From NCBI GenBank assembly GCA_025738555.1, contig JAOVFP010000013.1, forward strand, positions 2,170,001 through 2,234,000: a stretch of DNA of 64,000 nucleotides. Reading direction: 5' to 3'. Made by a program: the position numbers and the translations under genes. Below are positions 10,250-22,570 of this stretch, piece by piece. Source of the DNA: Cyathus striatus. Taxonomy: Eukaryota > Basidiomycota > Agaricomycetes > Agaricales > Nidulariaceae. A model generated the notes under the pieces. The model saw only the letters and a program-made list of their open reading frames with translations. It made no database searches and had not been told where the DNA came from. The first letter of the stretch is position 1, and every line of letters begins with the position of its first letter.

Positions 10250-10858
10250 TGTCACATCCCATTCTATTCCACTAGGGACAAGAACCTCAGAGTAGATAGT
10301 CTAATAGCGGAGTAACTTGTACAACATTAGTAGGGTGTGTGGAGATGATGAACAAGTACGGGAGTAGTGGAATGTTGGCTTCAACTTGTGTGTTGTGCCC
10401 CTTGGACTTCCAGTTCCGTATTTAGAACAAAGTGGAGTAAGTGGCAAAATAGTGGAGTTGGCTCAAGGCCCAAGTGGGAGAAGGGTGTAAACATAGTTGA
10501 TTTGAAACTAAAGTATATCTACATTACAGGAGTAGTTTATATAGTAAACTACTTTGTCTGAATGTGTACAGAGTAATGCCCATGGGTATGTGGCATCCTA
10601 GGGTTAAGTAAACTCCATGAAATATAGAACACGGTAAACTAGTAGTACACCTCTAGATTATAGTCATAGGAGAAATGGCCGTGGCTGGAGAATGAGGTAG
10701 TAATATTAAAGGGAAGGAACAAGTAAACAGATACAAGTAAACATTAGTAAGGAAGAGTTCGATATATAACAAGTATACATAGTCCAGAGGAAACATACTA
10801 AAAGCAGAGTAAACCCGGAGTTGACTCCAATGGTACAGGAATTGTCATGGATATGACA
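10250..10858 (-). repeat. 5' LTR of element A
   Basis: 609 bases, TGTCA...TGACA, partner of 2295-2903. The differences noted between the two copies are TG against CA, or CG against TG or CA, that is, CpG decay. The target duplication CTAAG follows at 10859-10863. Confidence 0.95.
10500..10543 (-). promoter_or_regulatory. LTR promoter and predicted RNA start, element A
   Basis: On the minus strand TATATAAA (10543-10536) is followed about 30 bases later by AGTTTCAAAT (10509-10500), the segment complementary to the primer-binding site. The TATA-to-start spacing is typical for RNA polymerase II. Start position is inferred. Confidence 0.5.
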
Positions 10859-10863
10859 CTAAG

Positions 10864-11593
10864 TTACAGTCTTCCCTACTTGTCCTTGAGTCTACTCACC
10901 TCTGGCTTAATTGTTGCTTCCACTGTAACAACTCTGCACTCCTGCCCCTCTCCTGTCTCGCACTCTGGCACTTATCTTGTACCTCTGTCCTGCACTTCCA
11001 CACTTTGAAATACCTGGACCATGAGAACAACAAGGAGCACAGCACACAAGCTGAAGCCAACAGTCCTTCCTGTCCTGCACTCCCTACCTTGCACTTCTGA
11101 CCTTAAGTAGAAATACCAGTCTTGACAAGCATTACATAAGAAAAAGTTTATGCACACTGGTCTGGGCTGTTTGTTGGCTGCCCTTGTCTCAAGTTGTGAT
11201 AAGGATTACTTACATTGATATTAGGCCTGCACATGGGTTGATCCACCACAATCCAGTATCCAAATTATGGCTATCTGCTGAATATGGATACAGATTGAAG
11301 ATTAATATGGATTTTGGCTGCCATCTGTACTCATCTGTGCTTGCATATTAATAATTGTAATAAGCCCTTCTCTGGGATCTTATCAGACATTACAAATATA
11401 TTTCATGACAGTTGAGACATAGATGAACTATCCAGATGATCTTTTTGTCAGTGTATTTATGTCTTTATGAGATGGCCAGTTGTCTTTGGAAAGAGTTTGT
11501 TTCAGAATATGTGCACACTTTACTGCTGCTGATCTAGATCCTAGTCAATCTAGCATAAAATGTGTGTGTTGCATTATGTATCTGTTTTGTATT
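10864..11593. other. Intervening non-coding sequence between A and E
   Basis: No gene or bounded repeat is recognised. Open frames are short and featureless. This is probably the older sequence into which A and E inserted. Confidence 0.5.
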
Positions 11594-12276
11594 TGTTACA
11601 TACTGTACCACTCAGAGGGATAATAGGGAGGCGCTGGGTTTAGTGTGGAGGGAGCTACTTGTAGTATTACATAAGCTCGAGGTTGGAAGCAGAGAACTCA
11701 AAAAGTGCAGAAGGGAACCTTGGCTTCAGCTTATGTGCTGCACCCCTTGTGATTCTTGGTGGTTCATATTTCAAAGTCAAGGTAGGAACAAGCTCAAGGT
11801 AGGAGCAAGGTCAAGTGTGAAATGTGGAAAGGTCAGAACAGAGGAAGGTCAGAATAGAGACCAGAACTAAGGATGAAATCTTAGAGACAAGAAGACAGAG
11901 TATAGTGGTGTATTTGTAATCATAGTCAATATGAAAACTAAAGTTACTTTACAGAAATGAAGTCTTAAATACTAAGTAACTAGTGTAGTTTACTTTGAGC
12001 AAAGTATAAGGGTATAACTAGGGATAGGTAAACATGGAGTCAGCCACCATAGAGGAGTAGTGGCTGAAGAATGGAAGGAAAGACTGTATGCGACATAGTG
12101 AAACAGATAGGAGTAATAATAGAGGAGTAATACAAAATAATGACATAGCAGATGAGCACAAGTAAGTAATTTAAATCATGATGACATTTCTGATGATTGG
12201 TCAGAAATGCGGCCAACATGGAAGTGTGGGATAGTGTGGAAGTGTGGAATAGCAGATTCCAGACACAGATGTAACA
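11594..12276 (-). repeat. 3' LTR of element E
   Basis: 683 bases with 8-base inverted termini TGTTACAT...ATGTAACA. It is followed by GTATCCCCCTC, which on the minus strand is a polypurine tract GAGGGGGATAC. No partner LTR is present in the window. The left edge rests on the inverted terminus and on the general similarity of layout to A and C. Confidence 0.75.
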
Positions 12277-12384
12277 GTATCCCCCTCTTAGGGATGAGCC
12301 CATGAGGACCATAAGTCAATGATTAATGCTGTTTTTGATCTTTTCTGAAATGTGAAATGGTAAGTAAAAATTTATAGTACAGAA

Positions 12385-13331
12385 GTAGGACCAGGCTTAT
12401 CTGGATATTGGTGGTGAAATTCTTCAATAATATCAGTAGCATGTTCAAGCTCGGTAGTGGGTAGCCAGGTGAATTCTTCATCAGTGTTTTCATAACCTAA
12501 TCAATGGATGTAGTATTTCAGTTTGCACCACAAATGTTTGTCCAATTTTGAGTCCAGAATTTCAGCAATCTCATACTCAATATCACTGTCAATGTCCACT
12601 GGATGTGGTGGTGGAACAATGTGATCTGGAATGGTGTTTTCAGTACTAGGTTCAAGCATAGAAACATGAAAAACTGGATGGACTGCACGAAATTCTTGGG
12701 GAAGTTGCAAAGTGCAGGAGTGTGAGCCAGCAAGTTTGAGAACTTTGAATGGTTCTAAGAATTTCTCCACAAGTTTGCAAGAAGGTCGGGTAGTGCAGAA
12801 GTAGTCAGCTTTGATGAAGACTTTTGAGCCTATAGGGAACTCTGGTGCAGGAACACAACAAGTGTCTGTGGTACCCCGGTAGCACTTTTGAGTGGAAAGT
12901 ATTTCTGAATGAAGCATTTCGTGAAGTTCATCAAGATTGACAGAGAAGTGTTGAGCTTGGGCTGAGGTAAGATCACATTCAGGGTGTACTATAGTGTTTG
13001 GATGGTAACCCTTGTTAGCATAAAAAGGTGAAATACCTGTGGTTGCACTTGGAGCATTGTTGTATGTGAACTTGGCAAGTGGTAAAAGGTCAGACCAATT
13101 ATCTTGTTGATAATTGCAATACATGCAGAGGTATTGTTCCATAGTCTGATTCATGCACTCAGTTTGGCCATCACCTTCAGAATGGTATCCTGAAGTTCCA
13201 AGAGAGCAGAAAAAATGAGAGATAAACTCAGAACCTCGATCTGAGGTAATATGCTCAGGTACTCCGTGTTTGGAAAAGACATGAAGTACGAATAAGTGTG
13301 CGAGGTTGGACAATGTACAGGTGGTGTGCAT
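12385..13331 (-). pseudogene. Integrase C-terminal half (element E)
   Basis: Contains the second and third core residues (ITSDRGSEF; later YHSEGDGQTE region), the GPY/F-like part and a chromodomain start (DIDSDIEYEVAEILDSKLD type). A TGA after the chromodomain tyrosine stretch and a small deletion around FFCSLGTSGYH (A has about ten more residues) disable it. It joins exactly to the other half at 34832 if D2 is removed. Confidence 0.85.
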
Positions 13332-14091
13332 TGTCAGGCATGATTTTTGATTATATATAATGCATGCAAATGCACTGTATACCACAATTAAAGAAATTGT
13401 ACTGTCATGTCACATGACTGAATAGCTCACACAATCACATGATACAATACACTATTAATCAAATATACCCAATACCTTACATGAACAAACAATACTAAAT
13501 CATCACCAAATACAATACACATACCAATAATTAATTACTTGCACAAACAATACACTAACAAAGGATAATATGCACTCTTTCATTGTGCTATTCATCCATT
13601 GTATGAAGACAATGAGAGACTATTTATATACAACTCCATTGTTTTCAACCCTATTGTTCATAATAAATGAACTGCATTGTACTATTCACCTATTGTTGAA
13701 GACAATGAGAAAACTATTTATATACAACTCCATTGTTATCAATCCTATTGTTCATAACTAATGAACTACATTGTGCTATTCACCCATTGTTTGAGAACAA
13801 TGCAAAACTATTTATATATGATACTATTGTTCACTACTCCATTGTTATAAAAATGGATTCCTATTGTTCTTGCCCAGAGCAATGTAGCTCTTTATTTAGA
13901 ACAATGTAATTCATTACACATTGTTCTAACATATGCTATTGTTCTCTGCTGACTAACCCTCAAATACCATTGTCCTGTACAGCCTCAGATCTAAAATCTA
14001 CACTTGCACATTACTCATTTTGGAGAACAATGTAGATTGGTAGAGTGGGAATTGGATTACTAAGCAGGTTAGGAAAAGGTATATAAGGAGG

Positions 14092-14855
14092 TGTTATATC
14101 CATGCCCAGCTATATCATGCTGATGTTACCAAAGGTTCCCACATGACCTTCCAACATACCTGGTCTGTTCCCGGAACGTACCTGCTATGGGTTTACACTT
14201 CCTGACATTCCTACCTGGGAATGTACCTGGAACCCATTGGGTTTTCTATCGGATACTTCGGATACATAGTTTCTCTTATGACAGCCTCACTGCGTCATTA
14301 TACCATTACTCCTCTCTTCCATTCTCACTTGTACATTTCATTATGGTCAATGTAGTTTAGTTTCTTATTCTTCATTCTGAGTGTGTCATTTGCACTACTA
14401 CTCCTCTTTGCCCAGTCTTTATTTTGTTTACTTACACTTAGTATTTTGTCTCCAGATTCATATCTACGTCTTACTAGTATATATAAATAGTCTTCCAAAT
14501 GTACTAGGTAGTCTTCAGTATTCATATCAACTCTGTACACTTTCTTTCTACTCTAAGTTCCAAAACCTGCTCTGGGTTTTCCTTCGGGTCTCTCTCCCAC
14601 TGCCTAGTGTAGTGGCAAAGCCCCTTGCATACTCTGGAATATTTCCTTACATTGGATATTGTCTGTTGTGAAATATGAACCATTCCCTGGGGATATCCAG
14701 GCGGCGCAGCATATATGCTGAAGCCACAGTTCACTTCTGCACTCCCGTTCCCATACCCATACCCATACTCACTTTGGGTTTCCATTATAGTTCTCCCATG
14801 CCTTCCAGGTGTCTTCACATTTGTTTCCCAGTAGGAAGGGAATCGGTACGTAACA
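14092..14855 (+). repeat. 5' LTR of element B
   Basis: TGTTATATCC...GTACGTAACA, 764 bases. It is homologous to the 3' LTR of B, to solo LTR F (reverse orientation) and to both LTR parts of G. Compared with G it has lost many CpG sites, so this copy is older. Confidence 0.95.
14478..14527 (+). promoter_or_regulatory. LTR promoter and predicted RNA start, element B
   Basis: TATATATAAAT at 14478-14488 is followed, about 37 bases after its centre, by AGTATTCATAT at 14517-14527. This 11-mer is the exact complement of the primer-binding site behind the LTR, which suggests that the transcript begins here. Confidence 0.55.
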
Positions 14856-14869
14856 GTATATGAATACTT
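14856..14869 (+). promoter_or_regulatory. Predicted self-priming primer-binding site, element B
   Basis: Immediately after the LTR, ATATGAATACT (14858-14868) is the exact reverse complement of 14517-14527. Tf1 uses an 11-nt match of just this kind between RNA 5' end and PBS. No tRNA-like TGG start is seen. Confidence 0.6.
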
Positions 14870-14892
14870 ATACCTTGGATATCTCTTCTATC

Positions 14893-16404
14893 ATGGCTCC
14901 AACTGGGACTTCAGTTACTCACACAGTGCATACTGCTAGTCATACCAATGCTGTGGGTGCTCATGCCACCCATGCAGCTATGAGGCAACAGCCTCCAAGG
15001 AGTACTTCAGATTCTCTACCTTCTACACCGTCTTGGGTTACACCCAGCCCAGCACCACCTCCTAGTGCTACTTTCCTGGGTCCACCCTTGACTTCCACTC
15101 AGCTACTTTCTGTTCCTGCAGTCAGGAACCTCAGATCTGCTCAGGCTCCTCTGGATGGCACTCCACCACCATATGATACAGTCGCAGCAGACTGGGACAC
15201 TCCCGAGGGTCATGGCTCTGATGGTGGTACCATTGGGCCGCTACCTCCACCTCCTTCTCAGCCCAACCCTCTGTCTCCACCATCCTCAGACTCAGGGGAT
15301 GATGGTGATGAGGATGATGTCGACAATCTCAGGCGCACACCTCTTGCATGCCACTCCCAGGAAGACTGGCTTGCCAAAGCTCTCTTGTGAGTTGCAGAAA
15401 CCGCCTGGGGTATGTCGGGATTATGTCAGAAATGTAATGTTCAAAAGCCAGATACTTTTAATGGTTCCAGTGCTGAGAAGTTGGAGCAGTTCATCACTCA
15501 GTGTCAGATTTACTTCCGGAATAATCCTTTCCAATACTCAGATGGACATTCCCAGGTCAACTTTGCTCTTGCATATCTTCGGGATACCACACTTCAGCTC
15601 ATTATGCCAACCCTCTCCAACCCCTATGCTGATGATGAGTTCCTTCACTCTTGGGAGGTTTTCGTCATCATGCTAGAGGATAACTTTGGGTTAGCGAACC
15701 CGGAAGGGGATGCCAAGAATGATCTGGATGTCCTCATTATGAAGGATTCGCAGAAACTGTCCAAATATCTTGTACAGTTCAACAGGCTTGCACAGCACAC
15801 CGACTGGGATGATAAATCCTTATGCCACTGACTCTATTCTGGGTTTCCAGGTTGCATTAAGGATGAGATCTCTCATGTTGAGAAACCTACCACAAAGCAT
15901 GGGATGATTAAGCTAGCTCAAGGGATTGATAGTCAGTACTGGGAATGCCAGTCTGAGCATATGCAGGAATCCCACCAGCCTCAGGGTTCATGGGTTCCGG
16001 ATAGCTCTGCTAGAGTTCCCATAAACCACCCTGCAGTCACCCTGATGCCTTTCTGCCTCATTTCAGGCCAGTATGCACCCCATTTGAGCTATCCCCATTG
16101 TGATGGTAGTCACCCACCTTGTTCCTCGCAGCCTCCTCAGCAATGGAGGCCAGAATTGAATGACAAGGTTGGTCGAGATGGCAAACTCTTGCCACAAGAA
16201 CGTCAGTGTCACATGGACAACAATCTATGCTTGTTCTGCAGTAATCTGAGGCATTGTGCCAAAGAATGTCCCCGTTCTGCCTCTTCCACAGCTAGAGCCT
16301 GGGCATCTGGATTAGCTGCTTCGGTTCCTATGTCAGCTTCTGTGGGTCCCTCGACCTGCAGGTCTGCACCTCTTTCCAACCCAGCTTCAGGTTTGAAAAA
16401 ATAG
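14893..16404 (+). pseudogene. Gag of element B
   Basis: Likely start is ATG 14893 (MAPTGTSVTHT); an in-frame ATG at 14860 lies in the primer-binding region. Frame 14893-15390 is proline/serine-rich with an acidic stretch (DSGDDGDEDDVD). The capsid-like part (15412-15831, KLEQFITQCQIYFRNNPF) and the nucleocapsid part (15904-16404) are in other frames. The latter has a CCHC knuckle, CLFCSNLRHCAKEC. At least two breaks separate the three blocks. Confidence 0.88.
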
Positions 16405-16466
16405 GAAGCAGTCCTCTGGACACCACACAAGCCAAGGACTGTATTGTTCCCCCTTGTGCACAGCCG

Positions 16467-18584
16467 ATGCAGGTAAGACTCAATGCTTCCACTCTTTCAG
16501 ACCCCAATGCACTTCACATTCCACTTTGTAGTACCATCCATGCTCTCCCTACACCCTGTACAGTTTCATATAGTGCTCTAGTTGATTCGGGTTCTACTCA
16601 TTGTTTTATGGATTCATCTTTCATTCAGACACATGCTATACCTACCTCACCTACTCCACCCATTGCTCTCAGACTCTTTGATGGCACCAGCAACCATGTA
16701 ATAACTGAGTTCATTACACTGCCTTTACTATTCCCTACCGGTGAATGTATCACAGTTGAACTCTATGTGACACCTCTTGATTCTGTGTGTTCTGCAGTCC
16801 TAGGATACAATTGGCTCACCTGCTTCAATCTGTTGATTGACTGGGTATTGGGCTCATTAACATTCCGGACTCCAGTCACTTCCGAGCAACTTCCACTCAA
16901 ATCTGATACCTCGGAACCAGGTTCCACTTCCAAGGATCCATCTCTGGTCACTCCTGATGAGTCTCTGCCACCTCCTCCTAGCATTTCACTAATAAACAGT
17001 GCTGCCTTCTCACATGCATGCCATTTAGAGGGAGCACAGACTTTCCATATCCAGCTTGGTGCTGTTGCTTCCGCCGCTGCCCTCAATCCTGAGGAAGCTC
17101 CAGATCTCTCTTCCATACCATCTGAGTATCACAAGTTTGCTGATGTATTTAGCAAGTCCCAGGCAGATACACTTGCCCCTCACCATCCCTATGACTTAAA
17201 GATCAACCTAGAGGAAGGTGCTTCACCTCCTGTAGGTCGGATCTATTCCCTTTCCCAATCTGAGCTTTCTGCTCTTCAGGATTTCATCGATGAACATATC
17301 CAGATCAGATTCATTCAACCTTTGTGCTCTCCACATGGGGCTCCCATTCTTTTTGTCTGCAAGAAGGATGGATCGCCTCGGCTTTGTGTGGATTTCTGCG
17401 GGTTGAATGCTATTTCTAAAAAGGATCATTATCCTTTGCCACTCATTTCAGATTTGCTCGACAGTCCCTGTCATGCCCATATCTACACCAAGATTGACCT
17501 GCATCATGTGTACCACCTGGTCTGCATTGCTGAGGATAATGAATGGAAAACCACTTTCCAGACTCGCTATGGATCCTTTGAATGGCTAGTCATGCCCTTC
17601 AGACTTTCCAATGCACCTGCAGGTTTCCAACACTTCATGAATGACATTTTCAAAGATCTTCTCAATGTGTGCATCATAGTTTATTTGGATGACATCCTTA
17701 TATACTCTGATAACCTTGCACAACATCACCAACATGTCAGGGAAGTTTTACATCGACTCCAGAAGCATGGGTTGTATGCGCACATGGATAAGTGTGAGTT
17801 CCACTTGGAATCCGTGGAATATCTCGGATATATACTATTGCCCAATGGTCTCACCATGTCTCCAACAAAGGTGGGGGCTATTCAAGATTGGCCCGAACCA
17901 AGGAAAGTAAAAGACATTCAATCTTTCCTTGGGTTCACTAATTTCTATCGGCATTTTATATACAACTATTCTGACATAGTTGTTCCGCTCACCTGCCTTA
18001 CTTGGAAGGGTAATCTGTGGAACTTCTCAGAAAAATGCTGTTCTGCTTTCACTGAACTTAAGGACGCTTTCACATCAGCACCCATCCTTACCCATTGGGT
18101 TCCTGACAAGCAGCTCATCGTGGAAACCAATGCTTTGGATTACATGTTGGCTGCTATCCTGTCTATAGTTTCCGATGATGGCGAGATTCACCCTATCACT
18201 TTCCACTTGCGAACCTTTACACCTCCTGAGTTAAACTATGACACCCATGACAAAGAATTGCTTGCTATCTTCGAAGCATTCCAAGTCTGACGTCATTACC
18301 TGGAAGGTTCCGGTTCACCCATTGATGTCGTTACAGATCACAAGAACTTGGAATACTTTTCCACAACCAAGATCTTATCCCAACAACAAGCCCAATGGTC
18401 TGAGTATCTTTCCCAGTTCAATCTAGTTATCTGCTTTCAACCTGGAAAACTCGGAATGAAGCTGGATGCTCTGACTAGATGATGGGACATCTACCCTAAA
18501 GAGGGGGATAGTGACTATGCTAAGGTCAATCCACATAACTATTGTCCAGTGTTCACCCAGGAACAGCTTATCACTTCTCTCTGA
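16467..18584 (+). pseudogene. Protease - RT - RNase H of element B
   Basis: A 607-codon frame opens with MQVRLNAS and holds the protease ([11 protein letters not shown]), RT ([26 protein letters not shown]) and most of RNase H. A TGA at 18288-18290 replaces the Trp codon of the [10 protein letters not shown] motif kept in A. After it the same frame continues with [12 protein letters not shown], then further stops. The RT motifs are otherwise well preserved. Confidence 0.92.
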
Positions 18585-20103
18585 GCAACCTCACTTATTG
18601 TACCTGCTCTTCACACTAGTATCATTATGGACATTGAACAGTTACATACTGATATATTATCAGCTCTCCCTAATGACCCAGTCACAGTTATCTGAATGCA
18701 GACTCCCAAAAATCATTGGACTGTAACCCTGGACAGTTTCCTCCATCTAGATAACTGGATCTATGTTCTGGACTCTGGAACCCTTTTGGCTTCAGGTTTT
18801 ACAGTACAAACATGACCACCCGCTTTCAGGACACCTTGGACAGAACAAGACCCTTGAGCTAATTCGATGTGAATATACTTGGCTGCTTATACAGATGTTT
18901 GTAAAGGACTATTGTAAGTCTTGTAATACTTGCATGCATTCTAAACCACAGCGCCACCACCCATATGGAACCCTGAAACAACTTCTGGTTCCTGGATGCC
19001 CATGGCACTCGATATCTATGGATTTCATAGATCAACTTCCAAAATCATCAGCTTCCAAGTATGATTCTATACTCATTATCATGGATCATTTCTCCAAGCA
19101 GTCTATCTTCATTCCCACTCATACCACTTGCTCTTCTTCTGACCTTGTGCTTCTATTCGTACTTCATGTCTTTTCCAAGCACAGAGTTCCGGAACACATC
19201 ACTTCTGATCATGGTTCCAAGTTTGTGTCACATTTCTTCTGTTCCCTCGGTATGGCCCTCGACATCACTTTGCATTTCACTTCAGGTTATCATCCCGAAG
19301 GCAATGGCCAAATGGAACACACAAATCAAACTCTGGAACAATACCTTTGGGCCTACTGCAACTACCAGCAGGATAACTGGTGTGATCTCTTACCTCTTGC
19401 TGAATTTGCTTACAATAATGCACTAAGTGCAACCATAGGAATTTCACCATTCTACGCAAACAAGGGTTATCACCCAAACCTTGCAATACATCCGGAACGT
19501 GATCTCACTTCCACTTGTGCCCGGCACTTTGCAGTAAACCTCGAGGAACTTCATGAGATGCTTCAGACCGAAATACTCAGTGCACAGAAACATTACCAAG
19601 CACCCACCGATGCATGTTGCAAACCTGCACCTGCATTCCCCATTGGGACAAAGGTATATATCAAAGCCAAGTACTTCCAGACAACCCAGCCATCCCAGAA
19701 ACTTGCAGAAAAGTTCCTAGGACCTTTTGAAGTCATCACACTTGCCAGATCGCATTCACGTACCTTGCACCTTCCAGAACAATTTCGTGCAGTCCACCCA
19801 GTATTCCATGTATCCATGCTTGAACCCAATACTGAAAATACTATTTCAGATCACATTATTCCTCCACCACCACCTGTCCAGATTGATGGTGATATTGAAT
19901 ATGAGGTCTCAGAAATCTTGGACTCTAAACTGGATCATCGTTTGTGTTGCAAACTGAGGTACTATGTACACTGGCTAGGGTATGAAGGGACTGATGAAGA
20001 GTTCTCATGGCTTCCGGCCATGGAACTGGAACATGCTATGGATATCATCAAAGAGTTCCACTCCCGCTATCCAGATAAGCCTGGCCCTACTCCTATTTCT
20101 TAA
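18585..20103 (+). pseudogene. Integrase with chromodomain of element B
   Basis: The part from 18763 is open for 446 codons. It includes the C-x2-C half of the zinc site (CKSCNTC), the catalytic core (SMDFIDQLP; TSDHGSKF with the second Asp intact), the GPF module and a chromodomain (DGDIEYEVSEILDSKLD, EFSWLPAMELEHAM). It ends HSRYPDKPGPTPIS, the same end seen in fragment G. Upstream, the N-terminal segment after RNase H is broken by stops (TGA near 18692). Confidence 0.9.
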
Positions 20104-20302
20104 TTTCATGTTACTTATTATCCACTTGCAGTTTCACCTTATACAAAAACCAAAAACAATGAATAACAAGCAAAAAGCAAGATACAAGTACAATAATTCT
20201 TTGGTAACATGTTACAACCATTTCCATCACTCTTGCTGCATCTGTGATTTGACCTGAGGAACTACCTCACCTTCCGAAGTGTTTCCAGCACCCATTACAT
20301 CT

Positions 20303-21335
20303 TCTCATATGCATCTGGTTCCCAGAAGGCATTCCGCAAGCAAGGTTTCAATATTGGAAACATGGATGACATGCTCAGATACTTCAGCAATGACTCGGGT
20401 TAGCTTACCAAGTTCACCTACCACTTGGCAATTGGTATCCACAAGGTTTCTGAGTTGAGTAATCATCTCCCTCTGCTGAGAGATGATGGTGTCATTCTGC
20501 AACTGCATAGTGCTTAGGACAGATGTCATGACATTCATGGATGTGGACAAGGAGACCAGATTAGCAGAATCATTTGCACTAGAGGATCAGAACGATGGAC
20601 CTGCTACACGGATAAAGGACAAATAAATTTGTTATCCATATCATCGATCCAAGCCTGCTTCATGCTTTGATGAGACAACTGGTGAGATGGTGCAATGGAT
20701 GGGGGACCCATGTGGGTATCTGAGTGTTCCAAATGCACAGATGGGATGGAACTCATTCTGGCTTTGTTCCGGCCTCAAGTACTAAGGGAACATTTTCCCT
20801 TAATTACTCCACAAGCAATGCAAGCACTACAGGGAGTTCCTATAAACTATACAGACTGATAATCATGATTTACTCACCTGTTGGACTCCCTTAATCGATA
20901 ACACTCAGTTCCCCGATCCTGACAGTTTGTGCAGGGCACTGTATGATGGTATCATCATTCCTTTGGCTCTCCAGAGTTACCTTTACCCTTGCCCTTGCCT
21001 TTGCCAATGTTTCTGCCACTTTCCACCTCATATCCAGATCCCAACCCACTCCTGATGCTCATCTCCATCAGATTTACGATCTGCAGTACAACTGTGTCTG
21101 CTGCCTTACCAGAACAAATGGATGGAATCAGTGCCAGTGGAACATCGACATACACAGTGTTCTCTCATCTTGGAGCCAGATTTACAAGCCTCGGCTTTGG
21201 TCTTGGTTTGCCGGAACTACTCCAGGAGGCTGGAGTCGAAGTTTCTGCCTGCTGGTTAGCCACTCAAAAGGCTAGGAAAGCAGCAAATTCCTCTGAAGAC
21301 ATATTCACTGAAGTGCCACTCTTATCTATGATGGG
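20303..21335 (-). pseudogene. Antisense Zn-cluster-like gene of element B
   Basis: It lies between integrase and 3' LTR on the strand opposite gag-pol. Exon 1 begins near 21335 (MIDKSGTSVNMSSEEFAAF) and runs through a low-complexity G/K-rich part (GKGKGKGKG) to PCTNCQDRGTEC. A GT-AG intron of about 38-45 bases near 20840-20875 follows. Exon 2 has CSACIACGVIKGKC and a helical tail (DTIISQQREMITQL, VVGELGKLTRVIAEV). The cysteines read C-x2-C-x6-C-x14-C-x2-C-x6-C, close to a Zn2Cys6 cluster. Several TGA stops, at likely former CGA codons, break this copy. Function unknown; a DNA-binding regulator is a guess. Confidence 0.6.
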
Positions 21336-21470
21336 GGTAGAAAGGAATCAGATGCACATATGTTCTCTTAATTGAACATTCACTGACCAATAGGATTTCT
21401 CATATCATTTTTAGTTATATTTTCTCGCACACAGTATGACCTCATGGGCTCAGCCCAAAAAGGGGGATAC

Positions 21471-21723
21471 TGTTATATCCATGCCTAGCTATATCATGCC
21501 AACATTACCAAAGGTTCCCATGTGACCTTCCAACATACCTGGTCCATTCCTGGAACATACCCGCTATGGGTTTACACTTCCTGACATTCCTGCCCAGGAA
21601 TGTACCCAGAACCCATTGGGTTTTCTATCGGATACTTCAGATATGTAGTTTCTCTTATGACAGCCTCACCATGTCATTATACCATCACTCCTCTCTTCCA
21701 TTCTCACTTGTACATTTCATTAT
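21471..21723 (+). repeat. 3' LTR of element B, first part
   Basis: Follows AGGGGGATAC and is collinear with the first 253 bases of 14092-14855. Interrupted by element C with target duplication ATTAT (21719-21723). Confidence 0.93.
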
Positions 21724-22399
21724 TGTCACATTCCGTTCCAACCACTAAGGGTTGAACCATGAAGAAGGGTCTAATGACAAGAGAGCATGTAAGTAAATGA
21801 CTCAGGGGTAATGAATGAAGTACAGGAGTAATGGAACATTGACTTCAACTTATATGTTGTGCCCCTTGAACTTCTCATTCCGTATTTAGAAGAAGGCGGA
21901 GCTGATGCTGATAACTCAGAGTTGGAACAAGTCCCAAGCAAAGGAAAGGGTATTAACGTAGTTGATTCAAAACTGTAGTCTACTTACAATATAGAGTAGT
22001 TTATATAGTATTTACTTTGTTCTGGATGCAGAGGGAGTTAGTGTCTATGGGTTTGTGGCATACTGAGGGATAAGTAACTCCAGAGAATGTAGACTACAGT
22101 AGACTAGTTTCATGCCTCTAGATTACAGTCAACTTATAATGCCGATAGTTACAGTGATGACGAGGAACGGGGTAAAACTAATGGGGATGGGAGTTATAGA
22201 ATGAACTAGAAAGAATGGAAAGGCATAGAACGAATAGTAGTAATAAAGGGAAGGGACAAGTAAACAATGACAAGTAAATATTAAGTAAGTAAGAGTTCCT
22301 TTTATAACAAACATATACAGTTTGGAGGAAACATACAATCCTCAGATGAAAACATAACAGACTTGCGTCGGTCCTAGGGGCTTTGTCACAGATATGACA
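21724..22399 (-). repeat. 3' LTR of element C
   Basis: 676 bases, TGTCA...TGACA. In the first ~120 bases I see eight differing dinucleotides against 33124-33796; each is explained by an ancestral CG turned to TG in one copy or CA in the other. Confidence 0.95.
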
Positions 22400-22570
22400 G
22401 TATCCTCCCTTTAAGGCTGAGCCTCGAGGCCTTGAGATCGGATAAGAATAGTTTAAACTTTGCACATGCCTTGGCACTAAACCCTAGAGCTGAAATATAA
22501 AGGTGGAGAAATCAGCAAGTGTTCAAAAACATAAAGTTGCAACCCATCAACTCCACTTCACTTAGTAAGC

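Larger units (their letters stand above)
2295..10858 (-). mobile_element. Element A: Ty3/Gypsy chromovirus, near complete
   Basis: Two 609-base LTRs (2295-2903 and 10250-10858) bound the element. The 5-base target duplication CTAAG lies at 2290-2294 and 10859-10863. Order on the minus strand is 5' LTR, gag, protease, reverse transcriptase, RNase H, integrase, chromodomain, 3' LTR. Gag is split by a 1.6-kb insert (D1). The copy cannot be autonomous. Besides the insert and stop codons, the motif-A aspartate of RT and one DDE aspartate of integrase are asparagine. LTR differences lie at CpG-derived dinucleotides. Confidence 0.95.

Noticed and set aside
18570..18700. Programmed UGA readthrough between RNase H and integrase, since A, B and C all have TGA there
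   Set aside because: E has TGT and TGC at the corresponding places, the TGA codons fit decayed CGA, and further stops follow nearby; recurrent CpG decay explains it better.
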